Shown here: piece after piece, positions 1 to 7,487 of the stretch
Layout of the letters: each line of letters starts with the position of its first letter
Position numbering within the stretch: position 1 is the first letter of the stretch
Source: CAYJBP01 sp964372025
Lineage (GTDB): Bacteria; Bacillota; Dehalobacteriia; UBA4068
Assembly (NCBI GenBank): GCA_964372025.1
Contig: CAYJPF010000089.1
Span: 1 to 10,938, forward strand
Direction: 5' to 3'
Length of the DNA stretch: 10,938 nt
Translations under genes and position numbers: made by a program
The notes under the pieces: model-generated
Databases searched by the model: none
What the model was told of the DNA's origin: nothing
The model's input: only the letters and a program-made list of their open reading frames with translations

Positions 1-67
1 TTTTGGGCAAAACCGTGTGAAGCTCGTATCCCTGGTGGCTATTGCTCCTCAAACAGATGCGGCCTTT

Positions 68-120
68 ATTTTTAATTTCCCAGACGGGGCAAAAACCGCC
101 CCACCTGGAAAATTAAAAAT
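68..120. repeat. Long imperfect hairpin at the outer end of repeat L
   Basis: Arms 68-90 and 98-120 are inverted repeats of 23 bases with 20 matches, separated by a 7-base loop. The inner part of the stem is GC-rich (ggggc/gcccc) and the outer part AT-rich. R1 has only one arm of this structure and R2 is cut by the window edge inside it, so the full hairpin is seen only here. It lacks a clean T-run after the GC stem in either direction, so I do not call it a terminator. Confidence 0.8.
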
Positions 121-237
121 ACCGCTCCAACTACATTTTACAGTTTAGTAAGTTGCTCTATTCGCTAGCTGCTTTTGATATCTTGACTTGTCTTCGATTG
201 TTAGCCTTTTAGGGTATTTTGCTTTGGTTCGGATTAT

Positions 238-261
238 ATAGGTTTGGCTAGCCAAACCTAT
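238..261. repeat. Perfect 24-bp palindrome
   Basis: Positions 238-261 read identically on both strands (half-site ATAGGTTTGGCT). It sits at the inner edge of repeat L, just beyond the adhesin gene's terminator. The matching edge of R1 (10371-10396) shares the outermost bases (ataggt) but is not palindromic. It could be the terminus of the repeat, a protein-binding site or a small cruciform; function unknown. Confidence 0.75.
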
Positions 262-287
262 CAAGCAAACCCAAAGCGCAAGAAAGC

Positions 288-326
288 AAAAAAAGAGGGT
301 TGTCGCGGTATTGCGACAACCCTCTT
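288..326 (-). terminator. Rho-independent terminator of the adhesin gene
   Basis: Arms 293-306 and 313-326 form a perfect 14-bp stem with a 6-base loop. On the minus strand it is followed by a run of seven T residues (complement of 288-294). It begins about 10 bases after the stop codon of the minus-strand adhesin gene, as expected for its transcription terminator. Confidence 0.93.
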
Positions 327-335
327 GCTTTTAGA

Positions 336-3300
336 TTATCTAGCTTTGCGGCTAAACATTAAGCCGGAAACCGAGAACATCAATAGAGCTAAACCTAATA
401 ATACATTAAAGGTAATACCAATCGAACCTGTTTGCGGTAAGTTGCCCAAGGGAACTTCATCTTCGATGATTAAAACTTCTTCAGGCATATCAATAACCGT
501 AGCTACCGGGATAGGAGCAGGGATATTAGCTAAAGGAGTTTCGTCCTCAGCAATATCTACAATAGTGGGGGTAGGCTCAGGATCGGGGGTGGGCTCAGGG
601 CCGGGGCCGGGAGTTGGGCCGGGCGGATCAGGATTACGGATCGGATCATCCGAGGTATAGGTGTAGAGGTAGTAAAGATCGATTTCGTATAATACGCCGG
701 GGCTTACTAGCTCTACTTCTCTATTGCCTTGAGCTGGTTGATAAATATAATCATAGGTGTAGTTGCCACTGGTAAAGTTGGTATGGCCATTAATATAAGC
801 ATCGCCGGCATCAACAACACCATTTACAGTCATGGTAGGCATATTTTGATGCATGATATTGATAACTTCATCAGAGGTAAAGGTATCTACAACGGTTTGG
901 CCATCAACAATAGCAACATAGTGACGAGTGATTTGATATAAATAGTTAGCATAGCTATTGGTGATAGTAGCATTGTAGCTAATGCCATCTAAATCCATTT
1001 GCGGTTGAGCATACTCTACGGTGTATACTTGGTTTTCGTCTACTGTAAAGTAGATGGAACCATTTACATCGCTGGCGCCTTTTTCGCGAATAGTGTAGTC
1101 ACGAAGCTGACCATTACCTAAGAAGTACTTGCGCAAATTATCAAAAGTTACACTACCGGTTAAGGTTGTAGGATCGATATCGATAACTGCTTCTTCAATT
1201 ACCTCGGAGCCTTGTAATAGTTCTACGGTTATAGATTCGGGATGGGTTTGGCCTGCAGCCGGAGTACCGGTAAAGGCCTTTTCTACTTCAATGCTAATTC
1301 TTGCTTGATTGATTACATTAACCAATCTCATCGGATTATATTCTTCAAGATTAAACTCTTCTTCACCGGGATATGCATGTAAACGGCTATAACCATCTAC
1401 ATCAGATTCCATTATATAGTAATAATAAAGTTGCATATCTTCATCATATACCGGCAAATCTTCGAACTTAACTTTAGCAAGGCTTTCGGTACCTGCCGGA
1501 ATATTGATGGTATAGTCGCCGGCACCACTGGGGCTTGGTACTGCTACGCCATTAGCATAATCGGCCTCGGTGCTACGATATAGGGTAAAATCTACAGTGG
1601 GGAAGGTAGCGCCTTCCGGGCCTCTCCAAACTTTAGTTGCGGTTAGGTTTTTGGTTTCGATAATATAGGTGTTCTTGATGATGTTTTTACCAAACTTGGC
1701 AACTTTACCGGCAACTTCTGTACCTAATTCTTCACCATATAGCTTAATCATTAGCTCGCTGGGGGCTGTGCTTAGGAAAATGAATTTGCCGTTTTCGTCT
1801 ACTATATCTCTTTCGATAATAGTATATTCATAGAGGCGGTCATTTTCCATATCATATTCCGGCCAGCCACCTTTGGCTTCATCATAGCCGAATTGATCGC
1901 CATCGGCAGCAGGTCTGAATGCTTTATAATTGGTTCTGTCTTTATTTTCCTTATAGGTAACATCGGCAGCAAAATCTACGGTAGCTACTAAAATACCATC
2001 TTGATATAAATCAAAGATTACATCAGTAGTGGGAATCTCTTCGGGCTTAAACCAACGTTTGGCTACCGAAATGGGCGAGTAAACTTCGTTAATAACATTG
2101 ATTATATTAGCTTGCTGATTGCCATCAGCATCGCGCTCGCCTAAAGTTACGGAAGAAGTATACTTATTGGTTTTAACTTCTTTAACTGTATAGGTGATAG
2201 GTTGATGATTATCATCATATTTAGGCAAATCGCTAAATGTTGCTAATGCAGAGCTATTGCCATTAAGCTTATCATCTTGATACTTATTTTTATTAACCGT
2301 AATCGAGGATTCGGCAACATTAATGCCGGCCTCTGCTGGGGTTAGATAATCATAAGTGCCCTCTGTTGCGCCTGCTACTTGAACTAATAACTCAAAGGTT
2401 ACCGAATCGGGAAGCTTAACGCCTTCTACCCAATCCCAAGATTTATTAACAGTTAAGCTTACAGATTCGGTATTATTACGATAGTTGTTGATATTTACGG
2501 TTGCAGATTCAGTAATACCTTCATTATCGATGGTAACTTCTTTGTCTTCACCGGCAAGGTAGGTAGTGGTGTATAGGCCATCTGCATTTGCAAAAGTTTC
2601 GGTAATGGTGTAGCTGATTTGGGTTTTGGTTACTTCGCCGGTTTCTTCCATCTTCGGGGTAGTACCGTCTTCTTCAAATAAAGGATTGCCTTCACCATCA
2701 ACGCTTTGTACCATTACATTTTCTTCATAGAACTTGGGTAAATCTTTAAAGATATAGCTCCAAGCGGCTTGCTCGCCATTATCATCTTTAGTACCATCTA
2801 ATTCAATGCTAGCGGCATGTAAATCTTGGCCTTCGCTATCTAAATGGTTGCTGCTTAAATTAATGGTTACAGTAGGATTGCTAGTAATATCGGTGGGTTG
2901 ATCCCAAATTTTAATACCGCTAATTTGAATAGTTGCATCATTAGGATTATAGGTATTATTAGCAAACGATACAATTAAATCTTCGCCGGCTTGATAATCA
3001 TCACCGTTAGCATCGGTGCTGGCCTTGGATACCATATAATAGGCGATATCATCGCTATCATCTTCATCAGCAATTACTTCGCGCACATCATAGGTGTAGG
3101 CATTGCCTAAGGTATCGTATTGAGGGAAAGTGCCGAGGTTATGGTCGGCAATATCCGCAATACCGCTAGGAGCATATGCTACAGCATTGCCATCGCCATC
3201 TTCATAGATAGCATTATTTTGATATACAGTATAAGTGGTGGTAGGATTGCCGTTTTCGGCTAACCAATCTTTATTAAGGGTAATGGTTACGTTGCCTTGT

Positions 3301-6300
3301 AAAGCATTGGTAATATTAATATCGGTAGGAGCATCATCAGTAGCAGTAGATGCAATCGGAGCATACCAAGTGCCTAAAGCATCTAAGCTAGCCTGGCCGG
3401 CGGTAATACTTTCGGATATGGTGTATTCGATTTCCTCATAACCGGTGATATAATCCTCTTCATCCCTATCGAAGGTGTATAAGGGTAAGCCTGTAAACTC
3501 ATAATCCCAGCCATTGGCATTAGATAATACTTTGCTGGCTTGATAATCAGCAGGTAAACCAACGCTGCTAGTTAAGGTAACGGTTACTTGAACATCAGCA
3601 GCAATAACAATATCGGAGGGCAACCAGGTTTTGCTGCCACTTAAAGCAGTGGTAACGGGGGTTAGGGCATTGGTAATAGCAAAGCCTTGTGTAATTTCAT
3701 CTGCGGTTGCTAAATTAATGCTATCTACATCGGGTTGATATTCATAACCGCTAAGGGTGGTCGGGTTGCCATTTTCATCAACGATTAAATCGCCATTTTC
3801 ATCAATAGCAAATTCCTCAATGCTATAGGTGTAAGCATTGCCATATTTATCGGTTTTAGGCAAATTGCTAAAGGTGCCGGTTAAGGTAGTGCCGTCTAAA
3901 TCAACAATTTGGCCTGTTACTTCTTCGGCAGTAACCATTTCTCCTGCTTGACGGTATAATTGAATTCTAATATCGGGGTGAACGATTTCGTCGCTAGGAG
4001 CTAACCAGGTTTTGGTAACAGTTAAGCTAATTAATTGCTCGGCCATATCATTATTTAAGGAATGGGTGATATAGCTGCTGCCATCTGTATTATTTGCAGT
4101 GCCTTGGCCATTATAGCTTACGGTATAACCGCTAGGAACATCTGGCTCATAGATGATATATTCAATAGCAGTACCATCAGCAGTTTGGCTATCAAACATG
4201 GTGTTGCCGTTATCATCTACGAAGTTTGTTTGCCAACCATTTTCTTTAGTTAAGGTTGCGGTGCCGACCGGTTTGTAGGCTTCGCCGGTTTCCGGATCTT
4301 CCTTAATAGATTCAACAGTGGGGATGGCATCTTCGTCGGTAGCTTCTACTAAGTTAACATGCTCCATATTATATAAGTGTATGGTTAATGTTGAAATTTC
4401 TAAGGCTGCCAATTCGTCAGCAGTTAGCGGCATTTCATTATAAGACCAAGTTTTTGTTACTTGATGCTCTTGGGCGCTAATTTCCGGAGTATTGGGGAAT
4501 TGAATGCCATCCTTGGATGTATTTACATCCGGGAAATTAGTATAATCAATATTGCCCCAGGCAATTTCGAAGTAAACAGGGGTCTCGTCTAGCTCATAGC
4601 TAAGAATTACGCTGCCATCATTGGTAATAGTGGGAGCTGTTACTTCTTGCAAGCGATAAACGCCTTTGCCTAAGTTGGGGATGCTTACAATACCGTTAGC
4701 ATCAGATTTCCAAGCGCCGGCAACGCCAACTTGTAGCCAGTTAGCTTCGGTGGCATCTTCGGCAGGGTTTGCACTGCTGCCTACATAACGCCATAAGCTA
4801 AATTCAGCACCGGCTAATCCTTTCGTGCCGGTTTCATTGGTTTTTTCAAAGCTTAAGGCAGAAACCAAAGCCTTAACGGTAGGTACATTAAAATCTTGGG
4901 TGTAGGCCATAAAGGCGGCATCTGCTGCTACGCCGTTTGCCGGTTCAAACTGGCCATCTACAAGTTGGCCATTAGCGCCGGTAATTGTGGTGGTGGAGGT
5001 GTCATTGCTTTCGAGCTTTTCGCTATTTACATAGTATAAAGTGGTTTGTTCATTGGTGGGGTAGAATTTGCCATCAACCAAAGAGCTTACTTTGCCCTCG
5101 GCAACTGCTTCGGTTGCTTTATAATGAGCATCTAAAGTTGCAGTATACTTTAAGGTATAGGTATGGGTGCCGGCAGTTTCATCATAAACATAAAAATCTT
5201 CTTTGACATCCTCATCTAAGCTGGTGATGGCGGCTGCTACTTTGGCTAAATCCCAAGTAAGTTTATCATTAGCATTAACATAGGCCATCTCGGTGGTATT
5301 ATTGTCATCATCAGCGATGGTTGCGCCAAATAAGGTGGCATAAACAGCCTCGGGGGCAATAAAATCAACAAAATCGATATAATCGGCCATTGGGTCTTCT
5401 ACAGTCCAAGGGGTGCCGCCACTGGTAAGATTGCTTAAGATTGCGGCAAATACCGAGGCTAAAGAACCGGCAATATCCGAATCGGCTACATGGTAGCCGC
5501 GAGTTTGTACTTTGTCGAGCCAGTTATTTTGTGTAGATGAGTCATAGGTTTCGTATAAAATGGTGGTTATATCGATATCGTTACCTTGTTTATCCTCATC
5601 TTTAGAAATTTTGCCAGCGACAGCCTGGATATTGGCTAGGCCGCTTGCATTGCTAGCTCCAGCAGTCTTGCCTAATTCTCTTAATTCGCCATCAAGGGTA
5701 TAATCAAAGTCATTAAGCTTATCCAAACTAGCATAGTTCCCGGTGGCAGATTTATTAGCATTACCATCGGCAAAATAAATAATGTTTTTATCTTCGATTG
5801 AATTAAAGGTATCAATATTATCGATTTGGGATTTTTCAGCATACTGATATAAGCTATTAGCTACAATAAAACCGCCTTCGCTAAAGGTATTGCCGGAAGT
5901 GTTTGTAGCAGGTACTCCATTCTTATCAGCTATATCATTATAGCTATTATGATAAACAGTACCGGGTTGAGCAATTAATATCTTAAACGTATCTAGGCTA
6001 ACAGCTTCTAATTTGCCATCAAAAGCATCAACTTCGCCTAAGAAATAGGCCAGGGTTTGCGGTATTGCATTAGCATTATCAGTAGGATTAAAAGTATATG
6101 CGGTATTATCTACATAATATACTTTATCAATTGTATCTTGCTTATTATAAGTTACTAAATATCTACGCTCCGGGGCAGAATTTTTGTCTTCAGCAGAGCG
6201 AGTATCGCTATTTTCGCCATCGGCCAAATCGCTGCCATAATACTTAAGCTCTTGGATTTGATTGATAGCTGCATAAGCATTATTTCTATCGGTTTCATTA

Positions 6301-7058
6301 CTTAAATTATACCAAACTTGATTAGTGCCGATATTATAATGTTGGATACCGCCATCTGCTACGGTATAATCGGCATGGGTAATGGGATAAGCAAAGCCAT
6401 TATAACCTACAAAAGATACATAGCGATCTACATCGCCGGCATGGAACTCGGTTACAAATGCTCTAAGAGCCGCTCTTAAATTGTCAACCTGGCTTCTGCT
6501 GGCATCATAGTCGGTATTACTTAAGGAGAATTCTTTACCATTATTGCGAGCAGCAGTTAATTCATTTTCATTCTGCATCGAGCCGGATAAGTCTACGGTT
6601 AATACCACGCTGGCCGGTTGCGGCTCGGTTAAGCTTTGTACTTCTTGATTAGTGGTTACTTGCAAGGTGATATCGAATTGGTTTTCGATAAAAGCGTTGC
6701 TATCAGTATCCACAGCTTGCTCGGCATACTTCTCTACCGATACTTGGAAGTTATCTTTTGTAGCGGAAGCTTCGCTGCCATCTGCACCATAACGAATAGA
6801 AGTATTGGGGATACTCTCATTAGCCGTATCGGCAGAGCCATCGGCTGATATATAGGTAGTTGCGGCGCTCCAAGGGGTTAGCGGATTTACATAATAATGT
6901 TGATTATTGGCATACTCGGTTTGATCGATGCCATTATCGCTTGCCCAAACCGTAATCATCGGTAAAGCAAAAATTGCGGCTAGGATGAATATTGCGCCTA
7001 GCACCATAAAAAAGTTTTCGCCAAAACTTTTTTGTTTTTTAATGTTCTTTTTAGCCAT
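336..7058 (-). CDS. LPXTG-anchored VWA/CnaB-repeat surface adhesin
   Basis: A giant wall-anchored adhesin of 2240 residues. Visible in order: a signal peptide (residues 1-39, lysine-rich start, hydrophobic core, VWA|S cleavage-like site); a VWA domain (about 148-545) with the MIDAS motif DLSGS (D156, S158, S160), likely T391, and D431 in FADG; a linker or second head domain (about 555-730); a SpaA/prealbumin-like domain (about 734-860); nine CnaB-like repeats (about 867-2036); a domain of unknown type (about 2037-2140); a proline-rich stalk (2142-2165); LPQTG (2207-2211), a membrane segment and the tail RKAR. In this family a sortase cuts LPXTG and links the protein to peptidoglycan, the VWA head binds metal and ligand, and CnaB domains stiffen the stalk with Lys-Asn isopeptide bonds. 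The architecture resembles pilus-tip or MSCRAMM adhesins; I see no pilin motif. The start is fixed by AGGAGG seven bases upstream. The ligand is unknown. Confidence 0.93.
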   Translation of the reverse strand: MAKKNIKKQKSFGENFFMVLGAIFILAAIFALPMITVWASDNGIDQTEYANNQHYYVNPLTPWSAATTYISADGSADTANESIPNTSIRYGADGSEASATKDNFQVSVEKYAEQAVDTDSNAFIENQFDITLQVTTNQEVQSLTEPQPASVVLTVDLSGSMQNENELTAARNNGKEFSLSNTDYDASRSQVDNLRAALRAFVTEFHAGDVDRYVSFVGYNGFAYPITHADYTVADGGIQHYNIGTNQVWYNLSNETDRNNAYAAINQIQELKYYGSDLADGENSDTRSAEDKNSAPERRYLVTYNKQDTIDKVYYVDNTAYTFNPTDNANAIPQTLAYFLGEVDAFDGKLEAVSLDTFKILIAQPGTVYHNSYNDIADKNGVPATNTSGNTFSEGGFIVANSLYQYAEKSQIDNIDTFNSIEDKNIIYFADGNANKSATGNYASLDKLNDFDYTLDGELRELGKTAGASNASGLANIQAVAGKISKDEDKQGNDIDITTILYETYDSSTQNNWLDKVQTRGYHVADSDIAGSLASVFAAILSNLTSGGTPWTVEDPMADYIDFVDFIAPEAVYATLFGATIADDDNNTTEMAYVNANDKLTWDLAKVAAAITSLDEDVKEDFYVYDETAGTHTYTLKYTATLDAHYKATEAVAEGKVSSLVDGKFYPTNEQTTLYYVNSEKLESNDTSTTTITGANGQLVDGQFEPANGVAADAAFMAYTQDFNVPTVKALVSALSFEKTNETGTKGLAGAEFSLWRYVGSSANPAEDATEANWLQVGVAGAWKSDANGIVSIPNLGKGVYRLQEVTAPTITNDGSVILSYELDETPVYFEIAWGNIDYTNFPDVNTSKDGIQFPNTPEISAQEHQVTKTWSYNEMPLTADELAALEISTLTIHLYNMEHVNLVEATDEDAIPTVESIKEDPETGEAYKPVGTATLTKENGWQTNFVDDNGNTMFDSQTADGTAIEYIIYEPDVPSGYTVSYNGQGTANNTDGSSYITHSLNNDMAEQLISLTVTKTWLAPSDEIVHPDIRIQLYRQAGEMVTAEEVTGQIVDLDGTTLTGTFSNLPKTDKYGNAYTYSIEEFAIDENGDLIVDENGNPTTLSGYEYQPDVDSINLATADEITQGFAITNALTPVTTALSGSKTWLPSDIVIAADVQVTVTLTSSVGLPADYQASKVLSNANGWDYEFTGLPLYTFDRDEEDYITGYEEIEYTISESITAGQASLDALGTWYAPIASTATDDAPTDINITNALQGNVTITLNKDWLAENGNPTTTYTVYQNNAIYEDGDGNAVAYAPSGIADIADHNLGTFPQYDTLGNAYTYDVREVIADEDDSDDIAYYMVSKASTDANGDDYQAGEDLIVSFANNTYNPNDATIQISGIKIWDQPTDITSNPTVTINLSSNHLDSEGQDLHAASIELDGTKDDNGEQAAWSYIFKDLPKFYEENVMVQSVDGEGNPLFEEDGTTPKMEETGEVTKTQISYTITETFANADGLYTTTYLAGEDKEVTIDNEGITESATVNINNYRNNTESVSLTVNKSWDWVEGVKLPDSVTFELLVQVAGATEGTYDYLTPAEAGINVAESSITVNKNKYQDDKLNGNSSALATFSDLPKYDDNHQPITYTVKEVKTNKYTSSVTLGERDADGNQQANIINVINEVYSPISVAKRWFKPEEIPTTDVIFDLYQDGILVATVDFAADVTYKENKDRTNYKAFRPAADGDQFGYDEAKGGWPEYDMENDRLYEYTIIERDIVDENGKFIFLSTAPSELMIKLYGEELGTEVAGKVAKFGKNIIKNTYIIETKNLTATKVWRGPEGATFPTVDFTLYRSTEADYANGVAVPSPSGAGDYTINIPAGTESLAKVKFEDLPVYDEDMQLYYYYIMESDVDGYSRLHAYPGEEEFNLEEYNPMRLVNVINQARISIEVEKAFTGTPAAGQTHPESITVELLQGSEVIEEAVIDIDPTTLTGSVTFDNLRKYFLGNGQLRDYTIREKGASDVNGSIYFTVDENQVYTVEYAQPQMDLDGISYNATITNSYANYLYQITRHYVAIVDGQTVVDTFTSDEVINIMHQNMPTMTVNGVVDAGDAYINGHTNFTSGNYTYDYIYQPAQGNREVELVSPGVLYEIDLYYLYTYTSDDPIRNPDPPGPTPGPGPEPTPDPEPTPTIVDIAEDETPLANIPAPIPVATVIDMPEEVLIIEDEVPLGNLPQTGSIGITFNVLLGLALLMFSVSGLMFSRKAR
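564..635 (-). repeat. Proline-rich wall-spanning stalk (P-G-P / P-T-P repeats)
   Basis: Residues 2142-2165 of the adhesin are almost only Pro, Gly, Thr, Glu and Asp in short P-x-P units. Such segments commonly span the peptidoglycan just before the LPXTG anchor. The DNA is locally GC-rich and G-tract-rich on the plus strand. Confidence 0.8.
951..4460 (-). repeat. Nine tandem CnaB-like domains inside the adhesin
   Basis: Each unit is about 110-165 residues. It opens with a lysine motif (K-x-W in eight units: K869, K1016, K1143, K1263, K1383, K1539, K1667, K1809; K-A-F at K1927 in the ninth). It carries a YTI-x-E-like strand with a glutamate (E971, E1081, E1216, E1327, E1487, E1627, E1749, E1884, E1992) and ends in an asparagine motif such as ITN or VIN (for example N1130, N1251, N1657, N1796, N1917, N2034). 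Lys, Glu and Asn are the isopeptide-forming triad of CnaB domains. The units are strongly diverged in sequence, so this is an old domain array, not a recent DNA-level tandem duplication. Confidence 0.85.
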
Positions 7059-7065
7059 TTGTTTT

Positions 7066-7071
7066 CCTCCT
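7066..7071 (-). promoter_or_regulatory. Ribosome binding site of the adhesin gene
   Basis: The minus strand reads AGGAGG followed by seven bases (AAAACAA) and ATG. This is a full-consensus Shine-Dalgarno at ideal spacing and fixes the start codon at 7058. Confidence 0.93.
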
Positions 7072-7096
7072 ACATTTTAGGGTTTACTTTTATTAC

Positions 7097-7128
7097 ATTA
7101 TACAGAACTACTTGTTACCTTGTTACAA
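7097..7128 (-). promoter_or_regulatory. Candidate promoter of the adhesin gene
   Basis: The minus strand has a perfect -10 hexamer TATAAT (complement of 7097-7102), about 40 bases upstream of the start codon. The best -35 match, TTGTAA (complement of 7123-7128), is 20 bases away, which is wider than ideal, so an activator may be needed. The spacer and -35 overlap a tandem 8-bp repeat (7111-7126). An alternative -10 lies farther upstream at 7278-7283 (TATAGT). Confidence 0.4.
7111..7126. repeat. Tandem 8-bp direct repeat overlapping the candidate promoter
   Basis: The minus strand reads GTAACAAG twice in succession. A one-mismatch relative (GTTACAAG on the minus strand) lies at 7149-7156. Position across the candidate -35 region suggests a regulator-binding site, but no regulator can be named. 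Confidence 0.6.
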
Positions 7129-7173
7129 AAAACTTTTAAATCTTTTAACTTGTAACCATCAACTTCTAAAAAC

Positions 7174-7200
7174 TTAAAAACTGTTTTGCACTATCTTCAA
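7174..7200 (-). CDS. Possible 8-codon leader peptide (very tentative)
   Basis: The minus strand carries AAAGGAGG (complement of 7206-7213), five bases, then TTG opening an 8-codon frame that ends in TAA (M K I V Q N S F if initiated). It lies upstream of the adhesin. The Shine-Dalgarno is strong, but the frame is tiny, starts with TTG, and lies upstream of the TATAAT box at 7097-7102, so it is transcribed only if a farther promoter is used. It may be chance. Confidence 0.15.
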   Translation of the reverse strand: MKIVQNSF

Positions 7201-7290
7201 GCAGGCCTCCTTTAAAGTTTCTTCAATTTTTAAACTTATTGGCCTAAATTTATTGGCCAAAAATTATAATTACATATACTATAATAACAT

Positions 7291-7312
7291 ATTTTGGTTA
7301 CATTTTGGTTAC
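7291..7312. repeat. Tandem 11-bp direct repeat in the adhesin upstream region
   Basis: The plus strand reads attttggttac twice without a gap, followed by attt. The period is about one helical turn, as in direct-repeat sites for some response regulators. On the minus strand it lies just upstream of a possible -10 (TATAGT, complement of 7278-7283) and would overlap its -35 region. An operator role is inferred from spacing only. Confidence 0.55.
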
Positions 7313-7381
7313 ATTTTAATAATTTCTTACTATAATTTCTATATTTAATAACTAAATCCTTTATTTTTTTGTCGATTTTGC

Positions 7382-7432
7382 AAAAAAAATTTAGGCCCAT
7401 GAATGTAAAACCATTATATCATAGGCCTAAAT
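7382..7432 (-). terminator. Rho-independent terminator of the C11 protease gene
   Basis: Arms 7389-7402 and 7419-7432 form a 14-bp stem with one G-T wobble and a 16-base loop that can pair further (atg/cat). On the minus strand the stem is followed by a T-run (complement of 7382-7389). It lies about 55 bases beyond the protease stop codon and would separate the two transcripts. Confidence 0.85.
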
Positions 7433-7487
7433 ATTTGTATATAGTTTTTTGAAATATTTCTAAAATTTAATGTTTCGGCTTATTTGG

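Larger units (their letters stand above)
68..261 (-). repeat. Dispersed intergenic repeat, copy L (inverted relative to R1 and R2)
   Basis: The reverse complement of 99-235 aligns without gaps to 10397-10533, with 127 of 137 positions identical by hand count. A related, more diverged copy is at 10783-10938. The first 34 bases of the aligned block (202-235 here) are identical in all three copies, and so is a 22-base block near the other end. This copy is the fullest: its outer end continues into a long hairpin (68-120) and its inner end into a perfect palindrome (238-261). No open reading frame fits it. It could be a MITE-like element or an intergenic RNA-type repeat; no transposase is present to decide. 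Confidence 0.85.
7059..7487. other. AT-rich intergenic region between the two genes
   Basis: This 429-base gap holds no convincing gene. From the protease side it contains the protease terminator (7382-7432), a tandem 11-bp repeat (7291-7312), a direct repeat of ttattggcc (7236-7244 and 7250-7258), an isolated strong Shine-Dalgarno (7206-7213), a tandem 8-bp repeat (7111-7126) and the adhesin promoter and ribosome binding site. I found no compelling riboswitch or T-box fold by eye. The long spacing and the terminator argue that the adhesin is transcribed separately. Confidence 0.7.

Noticed and set aside
244..660. Plus-strand open frame of 138 codons
   Set aside because: It lies across the adhesin terminator and antisense to the adhesin 3' end; its Gly/Ser-rich part is the complement of the proline-rich stalk. 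It has no ribosome binding site.
3235..5206. Short plus-strand frames inside the adhesin gene
   Set aside because: They are antisense to a continuous 2240-codon gene with clear domains, and have no ribosome binding sites or recognisable products.
7059..7487. Riboswitch or T-box leader for the adhesin
   Set aside because: The only strong hairpin belongs to the upstream gene's terminator; no terminator/antiterminator pair or conserved core was seen next to the adhesin start.
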